Assembly: GCA_963971425.1 (NCBI GenBank)
Contig: OZ020526.1
Coordinates: 4,739,976-4,803,975 of the forward strand
DNA: 64,000 bases
DNA from: Bryoerythrophyllum caledonicum
Taxonomy: Eukaryota > Streptophyta > Bryopsida > Pottiales > Pottiaceae
Direction of reading: 5' to 3'
The translations under genes and the position numbers were made by a program. Positions 56,732-64,000 of the stretch are shown here, in pieces. Below the pieces are notes generated by a model that did no database searches, was not told the origin of the DNA, and was given only the letters and a program-made list of their open reading frames with translations. Positions within the stretch are counted from its first letter, which is position 1, and each line of letters opens with the position of its first letter.

Positions 56732-58222
56732 CTAGGGCCGGTTTACACTTGGGGCAGGATTGAGGGCCGGCCAGAACTCTCCAAGTTTCAACCAATAGGG
56801 TCTCTCAATCTCTCGAAATCCAACCCAAGAGCTTTAGGGCCAAACCACACGAGAGGAAAGGCAGTGAGTTGGATGACTCACATTGGTTCAAATTAGCAAG
56901 TGGTTGCCACATGAGAGGAAGTAGGGGGAGTGGCAAGAATGACATGGAGCAACTTTGTAGCTTTGGAATTTGCATTGGATGTTGCTTTGGAATCTACATG
57001 GCAATGACTTGGCACAATAATTGCCGTTGAAAACTACCAGGCACTACACTAAACATCACATTTAGTGTTGCGCCCAATAAATGACTTGTAAATGCTATTA
57101 GTTTTTACTCTTGATGCCAATTTTTACCAAGAGCACAACTCTCTGTAGTATTCAAATAAGAGGATCATCATAAACATAGTTGGTAAAAATATTCACTTAA
57201 AGTAAAAACTTATAGCATTTACAAGTCATTTACTGGGCCCAACACTAAATGCAATGTTTAGTGTAGTGCCTGGAAGTCCACAATGTAAGGAGGAAAAGAA
57301 TATTTTTTGTGCCACTAGTGCCATGTTGGAGGAAGTTGTGAAACTTCCTCCCCCTCCCGTGTGGTAAGGCCCTTATACTTGGGGCCGACCGGAACTACAT
57401 TTCATCCTACGTGTCGCCTTAGGTGGCATGGTTTTGGCGCCAAATCTTCCGGCCCCAAGGGAGCAATCGGGATGAGGTTTGGGTTGGCCCAAACTCCCAT
57501 CTAGGGCCGGATTCGGTTCCTCCGTTGGATCCTTCAAGTCCCTACCGTCAATTAATAAACAAATTATTTTTTATTTCGAAATAATAATAATTTTTTTCAA
57601 AAAAATAAAAAGAAATTGATTTTTTTGTTTTGAAAAAGTAGAAATACTCCTTCCTTTTGGATATGCACCCAAAAAAAGGGACTTGGTCAATCAAAGTAAA
57701 GAAAACTCCTTTTTCTAATAGTCAAAATAGGAAGAGGAATTAGAAGTTGCATATTTATGAAAAAAAAACTCTCTTTTAATTTTGACCTTTAAAAAATAAG
57801 ATAAAAGGGGAAAATTTTATGAAAATAGAAAAAATACTCTTATTTTTTTTTTTTTATAAAATTGTAGTAAGGAAAGAAAACACATAAAGTAAATATATGT
57901 AACCTATTTTTCTTTAAACTAGGAAAGAAACAAAGACAAAAGCTTGACACACATGTGCTCCTATGATTTTTAGTTGAGCCTTATGAAAATCTAAGAATTT
58001 TAAAGACACTAAAAAATTGGAAATTTAGCCCTAGAATCCGGCCCGAACACTTTACATTGACTAGGGCCAAGATGATGAATTTGAAATCCGGCCCTAGAAT
58101 CCGGCCTCAATGCTTTACATTATTAGCGGCCAGATGGAAGAATTGGGGCCGGATTGAAGGCCGGATTGAAGGCAAATCCGGCTGGCCTTCCATCCGACTC
58201 CAGGCCTAATGTAAACTGGCCC
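56732..58222. mobile_element. Non-autonomous TIR element with AGGGCCGGTTTACA ends, about 1.5 kb
   Basis: Left end agggccggtttacacttgg and right end, inverted, agggccagtttacattagg. Subterminal zones on both sides are dense in ggccgga/tccggcc words. No transposase; the interior is AT-rich and holds the nested foldback MITE at 57037. YAGGG-type ends suggest hAT, but an 8-bp duplication was not found because the right flank is occupied by the MITE at 58226. Confidence 0.6.
57037..57273. mobile_element. Foldback MITE (family F), best copy, 237 bp
   Basis: Almost the whole element is a palindrome. The left arm starts ccaggcactacactaaac and runs through aataaatgacttgtaaatgc; the right arm is its complement, leaving a central loop of roughly 80 bp. 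Target duplication not resolved. Inserted inside the 56732-58222 element. Confidence 0.85.
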
Positions 58223-58225
58223 TTA

Positions 58226-58603
58226 GAGCATCTCCACCCCGGAGACACCAACCCAAAGTAGTAACGCGGGGACTTGTCAACTGGAGAGACCAACCAACGA
58301 TGATGCCGGATAAAGTTCGCACCGGAGCCCGTGAACTATTTGTTTACTGTGCACACTTTCCAACATTCACTCACTCTCCAAAAAGGTCGCAACTTGCAGC
58401 TGTACGTGGCAGATTTCTATATGCCCCTCTACGCCAGCATAACTTGACTCTTGGACAACAAACAAACTCAAAAATGGCGTCTGGATTGTCCGGCCCCTCC
58501 TTCCCGGGATGCTGCGTCCGTCCATGCGGTGGTGGAGCTATGTGTGAGAGCACACAACGAACCTGCAAATCTCTCGGGGCCCCGTGCTCGAGTGGAGATG
58601 CTC
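58226..58603. mobile_element. Tourist-like MITE, copy 3, 378 bp
   Basis: Inverted termini GAGCATCTCCACC/gtggagatgctc, flanked by TTA (58223-58225, 58604-58606). Interior ORFs (for example 58300-58719, which runs out of the element) are not supported as genes. Directly followed by a CCCCTATACAACC T2-like terminus. Confidence 0.85.
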
Positions 58604-58606
58604 TTA

Positions 58607-59377
58607 ACCCCTATACAACCAAAGGTCTTGAAACATATGTTTTGTACCTTCTTAGGGGGATTTCACACATGGACCATGGTACCAAAGGACTAAACTATGC
58701 CGAGGTGCCGAATCTTTGAGTTGGAAAAATATATTTTAAATATGCAATTCGTGGAGTTTGAGACCGTCCATGTGTGAAGCCCAAGGTACCAAGTTGAGAG
58801 GCCGAGATCCATGCCATTTGGCAAATCCCAAGATAATTTTTAATTCTTAAGGGTGTTACTTTTATGAAATTTTCCTCACATTCCCTGGCCATGGAGTCTA
58901 CATAAGAAACAATTTTTGGTAAATAAATCAAATTCCCTAGCCATGGAATCTAAAAAAGTTGGGTTAAAAAGTTGGATTAAAAAGTTGGATAACAATAGGT
59001 AAAGAATTTGGATAAATATTTCACGGTAAATAAGTTCATGTTATAATCTAATGGTTGATATCTTGTCAAATCTTAATATTTTATTGAAAAAAATGTTTGG
59101 CACCTCAGTAAGAGTTTGGTCCGAATGAGAATAGAAACCCAAACTTCTCTCGAGGGACCAAACTATTACCGCCAAAATCTCCAAAAAGTGTTGCCATGTA
59201 GGCATTTCAGACACCCTTGGTACCTTGGTCTATGTGTGAAACCCCAAGGTTTCGATCAAGGCCAAATTTAAGGCTCTACACCAATCAAGTTGCAAGAAGC
59301 ACTAAGGAGCACTTGTACCTTGGTCCATGTGTGAAACCCCCCTTCTTGACCATTTGGACTATCATTCTAAAACCGTA
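58607..59377. other. Intergenic DNA with T2-like left end
   Basis: Begins with the T2-like terminus (A then CCCCTATACAACC), but the rest is not similar to the family. The phrase taccttggtccatgtgtgaaa occurs three times or in inverse (about 58665, 58770, 59220, 59310), a short dispersed motif. Confidence 0.35.
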
Positions 59378-59381
59378 TTAT

Positions 59382-60298
59382 CCCCTAAAGGCCCATTGAA
59401 CTTTGGGAGGACGTTTCTCATTTTGGACGGGTTCCTAAAATTCCAAAAAATATTTATTTTTTTGGAAATTTTTATACTAGATTGTCCCTAATAAGAGCTT
59501 TGTGAAGGTATTTTTATTTTTGGATTCATGGTTTGAAAGTTATTACCACTCAAAGTTAGAATTGGGGACTCCGGGCAGCTTCAATTTTTTTGCTGGAAGT
59601 TTCTGTTGACATTGAGGTTTTTCATACATATAGATAATACTACCTTCTCTAAAGATGTCAAAAACAAATTCTTGTCTTTAGTGTAAAAAAACATTTTGAC
59701 TCGAGTCAAACATTTTTACATATTTTGGGCACGCCAGGAAAAAACTTCATCTTTTCTACATAAAACCTAGATATCTTCATATTTTTCACTTTTTATTTTT
59801 TCATCAACAATATGTGGTGAGAACCTTCTTGTTGACCGTTTGGATTATCATTCTAAAACATATTTAGTTCACAAAAAAAGAAATTGTGAATTGGCAGTTT
59901 TTAAACCTCCACTCCTTGCACACTTGTTTTGAATATGCTACATCCCTTCTCTACCTCTAAAAATTGGTGTATAAGGAACTAACATCATGCTTAACAAAAT
60001 GGTAAAAGATTTAGACCTTGTGTAGTGTAAACATTTGATACCAAGTGAAGTTAAAGTCTATTGATCCACTTAACGCAAGGAAGAAAATGAACCACTTTCT
60101 TGACTTCAAAAACTATAATCTTTCAATCCGTACACTCATAGTGTATGAAATTTTGCGAGTATGTCACTTAGTAGGTCTTAATTGAGATGCTACGGTCAAA
60201 ACTATAAATTCAAGGTCTTGTTTCATTCTTTACTCATTGCACTAAAATCAACAATTTTGAAGTGTTTTTGGTGTGAAATTGTCACAGTCCTTTTGGGG
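59382..60298 (+). mobile_element. Family T2 element, 917 bp, near full length
   Basis: Left flank TTAT, end CCCCTAAAGGCCC; right end gtccttttgggg before TTAA (60299-60302). The interior agrees closely with the copies at 27584 and, inverted, 36366 and 62210. Confidence 0.82.
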
Positions 60299-60302
60299 TT
60301 AA

Positions 60303-60735
60303 GTTCACAAAATATAATAATGTGAATTGGCAGATTTTGAACCTCCACTCCTTGTACAATTTTTTTGAATTTGCTACATCCCTTCTCCATCTCTAAAACT
60401 TGGTGTTCAAGGAACTAATATCATATTTAACATGATGGTAATGAATTTAGACTTTGTGTAGTGCAAACATTTGACACCAAGTAAAGTCACAATCTGTTGA
60501 TCCACTTAACAAAGGGAAGAGAATGATCCATATTCTTGACTTCAAAAACTTTAATCTTTCAATCCCTGCAGTCAAAGTTTATGTTTTTTTAGTATGTTAC
60601 TCAATAAAGTCTTAATTGAGATTCTACGCTTAAAACATGAAATACAATTTTTTGGGGTTTCCTTCCTTGCTCATTACACTAGAATCAACAGTTTTGAAGT
60701 GTTTTCTACATGAAATTGTCAAAGAAATTTAGGGG
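60303..60735 (+). mobile_element. Right half of a family T2 element, tandem to the previous copy
   Basis: Repeats the right 430 bp of the family (from the ttcacaaaa block to aaatttagggg, then TTAC). It lies head-to-tail after the previous copy, sharing its TTAA. Confidence 0.72.
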
Positions 60736-60739
60736 TTAC

Positions 60740-62205
60740 AAAAAAAATTCAAACTTGGGAGTGGAAATGAAAGTGGTAGAGGTGTTCAGTAACACATGTT
60801 GTCTTCCATTACAAATACTCATGCGAAACATACACCCTCCCTATTTGAATAATAAACAAAGTTATAAATTTTTATTTATTATTATTTTCTGGTTTTTTGG
60901 GTGCAAAACAAAAGAGCTATGCCATTTTCACATAACAAAAGCATCATTGCTCCTTCGTCCGTTTTTTTCTTCCCCTTTTCCCAAATTTGTTAGTTTATCT
61001 GAACAAATTGAATGGATGCATCAATTGAAGCAAGGGAAAAAGGGATCGCATTACTAACTCCTATTTCATTGAAAAATTATGAAATCACTAGGATTGAAAT
61101 TGTTATTCCGTTAGATCTTACTAAAAATAAAGCTTATTATAATTTGTTCTCCATATACGCATGATGCTTAATTTTGGTTGGGGGGTTTGTCTTAACGCAA
61201 GTTAGGATGAGTCTACATTCATGAGGCTATACTATCCATACACTTGGGAGATAATTTTATGTTTGGGATTTGTCTTATGGTATTGCAACACCATACAAGC
61301 ACTAAAGAATTGTGTCATGCTGTTGTAAATCCACCACTGTGCTTTTACTTGTGGAATAGTTCACTTCCTTCGTCACCGCTATTAGTTGTACCAAAATAAA
61401 ATTATATTTTCACCTCATCCGATAAATTCTTAGAGCTTACAAGTGTTCAAATTATGGTGGGGTGCTGATGTGAATGGGCCATCACTGGTCACCTGACCTA
61501 AAGTTCGGACAAAGGGAGGCTGACCTGGAGTGACTTTGTGACATGCTTCATCATGGTTATCATTATTTTGAAGAAAAATGCCAAAGGCCTTTATGTCATG
61601 AAAAAGAAAATAAATAAAATTCATAATGAATTAGAGGAGATAAATATATATTTATTGGATGTTGATATTTATAGAGGTAAAAATTCTATCATCGCTCACC
61701 CAAGGCTAGGTTGATTTTTCACAAAGTTTTTACAAAGTCACGTCCCAAGACCTCAATTTGAAAGGATTTCATACTTTTTTGAAAACACGTCCCAATGTTG
61801 TCACTTACAAAAAATGAATCCCTCGAAATAAAGGTACCATACCCTAGGGCCGGATTCGGCACTCTTGTGCCGAATAATTTTTCTTCTAGAAATAGAAGTT
61901 CAACAAAGTTCTAAAAATAAAATATGCTTCAAAATCGGATTTTTCACCATGTTGAAAAATTGAAGTTTTTGTAAAAGATTTTCCAAAAAAATTGGTAGAT
62001 ATTTTAAGAAATACGTTTAGCCAAATCCAACCCCCGGGTATGGTGTTTAGGGAGGAAAAGAAAAAAGAAAACGTCCTAGAGCAATAATGAAATGAAAACC
62101 TTGTCATGTTCAAATGTTCAGATTATAAATTTTATGAAAATTTAGCTTTGTGGAGAAAGGTTTTGGTGATCTCATAAAATTCTTTCATGCATAAGAGGGT
62201 ACCTT
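60740..62205. other. Intergenic DNA, no gene recognised
   Basis: Forward ORF 60710-61057 overlaps a T2 end and has no domain. The stretch 61690-61800 shares an old repeat with 37320-37450. A ggccggattcggc word near 61850 recalls the 56732-58222 element. Confidence 0.3.
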
Positions 62206-62209
62206 TTAA

Positions 62210-63134
62210 CCCTAAAAAGGACCACGACCACTTTCGCTCTAAAACCAGTCCAAAATTGCCACTGCCAAAAAGAGACATGAAAATCACATTTTAAAGTGAA
62301 TTTCCGATTCTCAAACATAAGATCTTAAAATTGACTTCTATATCAACATGCCTCAAAATTTTGGTTGCAATCCACCGCACGGACTGATAGATTTTAGTGT
62401 TTAAAGTCAAAACAATGGTTCATTTTCTTCCCTGCGTTGAGTAGATCAACAGACTTTGACTTCACTTTGTATCAAATTTTTGCATTGTACAAGGTCTAAA
62501 TCTCTTACCATTGTCTTAAGCATGATGTTATTTCCCAACACACCAATTTTTAGAGGTAAAAAAGGGGTGTAGCATATTCAAAACAAGTGTGCAAGGAGTG
62601 GAAGTTCAAAAATTGCCATTTCTCGTTTTATTTTTTTGTGAACTACGTATGTATTCAAATGATAATCCAAACGGTCAATAAGAAGGTTTTCACCACATAT
62701 TGTTGTAGAAAAAATAAAGAGTGAAAAATATGAAGATCTCTAGGTTTTATGTAGAAAAGATGAATTTTTTTGCCCTCGTTGCCCAAAAATGTGTGAAAAT
62801 GTTTGACTTGGAATAAAATGTCTTTTTACACTAAAGACAAGAGTTTTTTTTGAAAATATCCAGAGAAGGAAATATTCTTTATGTGTGAAAAATCTCAATG
62901 TCAATAGAAACTTTTGTCAAAAAATTTGGAGGTGCCCAGTGTCCCCACTTTTGGCTTTAAGTGGTACTAACTTTCAAACCACAAATCCAAAAAATAAAAT
63001 AAAAATATGTCCACAAAGCTCTTATCAGAGGCAATCTAGAATAAAAATTTCAGAGAAAAAGGATTTTTTTTCGAATTTTAGGAACCTGCCCAGAATCAGA
63101 AATCCCCCCAAAGGAGACTTTGGTCATATAGGGG
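62210..63134 (-). mobile_element. Family T2 element, 925 bp, near full length
   Basis: TTAA at 62206-62209 and 63135-63138; ends are CCCTAAAAAGGACC and tcatatagggg. Inverse orientation to the copy at 59382. Confidence 0.82.
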
Positions 63135-63176
63135 TTAAACAAAACTTAATCAAGAGTCATTTGTAGGCCAACTTAA

Positions 63177-63454
63177 CCCTTTACCACCTTTGTGGACTAG
63201 GAGCTAACGAGAGAATCTACGGTGGTAATAGATTACACATAATATAATTTATACAGCGGTACATTTCACTTCACATAAATAATTGTAGTTTGTCAATGCC
63301 TGCATCATTTGAAGATCCGACAATTGAATTGGAAACCTCTCTCAGACTCCAAGTGCGTTATCAGAAATGGGATGACAACCGGCAATTGCACTGAAAGATA
63401 CAACACCGAAAGCACCAAAAACGACCATGTCAGGGCCTTGTAGGCGTTAAAGGG
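63177..63454 (+). mobile_element. Family T1 MITE, copy 5, 278 bp
   Basis: TTAA at 63173-63176 and 63455-63458; ends CCCTTTACCACC and ggcgttaaaggg. Interior has gtagtttgtcaatgcctgc and the terminal caccaaaaacgaccatg block. Confidence 0.82.
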
Positions 63455-63458
63455 TTAA

Positions 63459-64000
63459 AGCTACCAACTTTGGATGCTTAGATGCGCATTTCATGCACAA
63501 ATATTCCAGTTGAGAGCACTCATTGATATGTGGTAATCAGTGTTAGAAAAATATGAAGAACATGAGAATCCACCTCCTAGTTTGAATGGTTGATACTTCT
63601 TCTAATTTCTTCAAAACAAGAAGGATGCATATGTCTCTTTTGTACAAACGAATTCATGTCGTTTACATCCAATAAAATACATCAAAAAAATATTTCAATA
63701 TTATGTCGTTTTGGGTATGAGTATAACTAACAATCTAACTCCTTTTGATAGTGGAAATGTATGTTACTAGGTGAATCCTGTCACAACAAACTTTTTGGAT
63801 TGTATCTGGTTGCCATGTATTTTATTTTCTTTAATTCTAAAACCCTTCCACGGGAAATTTAATCTTTGGAGGAACATGTCCTGGGACTTTTTTGGGGACC
63901 TTCTGTAAAATCACCACCGACCCAAGCCCTCATTGTTAAGTAAACATGGCTAATGCGCAACAACCCACACATTAAAAACACTCATGCTCACTACACTAAC
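63459..64000. other. Intergenic DNA to the window edge
   Basis: No gene. The tail (ttttggggaccttctgtaaaat at about 63889-63910) resembles gggaccttctgtaaaat at about 38650, a short dispersed repeat. Confidence 0.3.

Noticed and set aside
58300-58719. A 139-codon forward ORF that looks protein-like
   Set aside because: It starts inside the Tourist-like MITE and runs across its right end into unrelated DNA, so it cannot be a conserved gene.
1-64000. CRISPR arrays, operons and prokaryotic genes
   Set aside because: The tandem arrays have no uniform repeat-spacer structure, genes are intron-bearing with plant-type splice sites, and coding density is far too low for a prokaryote.
1-64000. tRNA, rRNA or other structured RNA genes
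   Set aside because: No cloverleaf-compatible A/B box pair or rRNA-like block was recognised. Short ggttcaaa words, such as in the SINE-like insert, lack the rest of the structure.

Overview
The window is nuclear DNA of a land plant, gene-poor and rich in old transposons. The main evidence is one well-preserved eight-exon gene with GT-AG introns (20669-23713). Its product matches the plastid RNA-polymerase-associated protein pTAC6/PAP8, which only plants have. TTTAGGG-type repeats, Tourist-like MITEs with TTA/TAA target duplications and a NAM-associated-domain remnant agree with this. The Tc1 (DD34E) element, the TTAA-flanked elements and a ParB/methylase-like pseudogene are uncommon in flowering plants and hint at a non-seed plant (bryophyte, lycophyte or fern). 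That last step is inference.

Layout: 1-6.7 kb is a GC-mixed retroelement-like block with minisatellites and a broken reverse-strand ORF chain. 7-9.7 kb holds only small exon-like fragments. 9.78-13.8 kb is a decayed multi-exon gene on the + strand. It has a ParB-like DGNHR motif, a Lys-rich linker and a C-terminal DNA-methyltransferase-like motif. 16 kb has a PIF/Harbinger-associated (NAM-C-like) fragment. 18635-20301 is a complete Tc1-type transposon with an intact transposase, inserted in the 5' flank of pTAC6/PAP8. 20.3-23.7 kb is that gene.

24-64 kb is a transposon graveyard. It is dominated by two TTAA-flanked non-autonomous families: one of about 270-300 bp with CCCTTTAAGG ends and one of about 0.8-0.95 kb with CCCCTAAAGG ends. 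Other elements are Mutator-like MITEs with 9-bp duplications (three nested at one site), Tourist-like MITEs, a foldback family, a broken LINE with an RNase H domain, SINE-like retroposons and a tiny poly(A) retroposon made of an 18-bp repeat. No other intact host gene is visible there.

Only two intact proteins can be supported: the Tc1 transposase and pTAC6/PAP8. They are functionally unrelated, but the transposon lies 367 bp upstream of the PAP8 start codon and could influence its expression.
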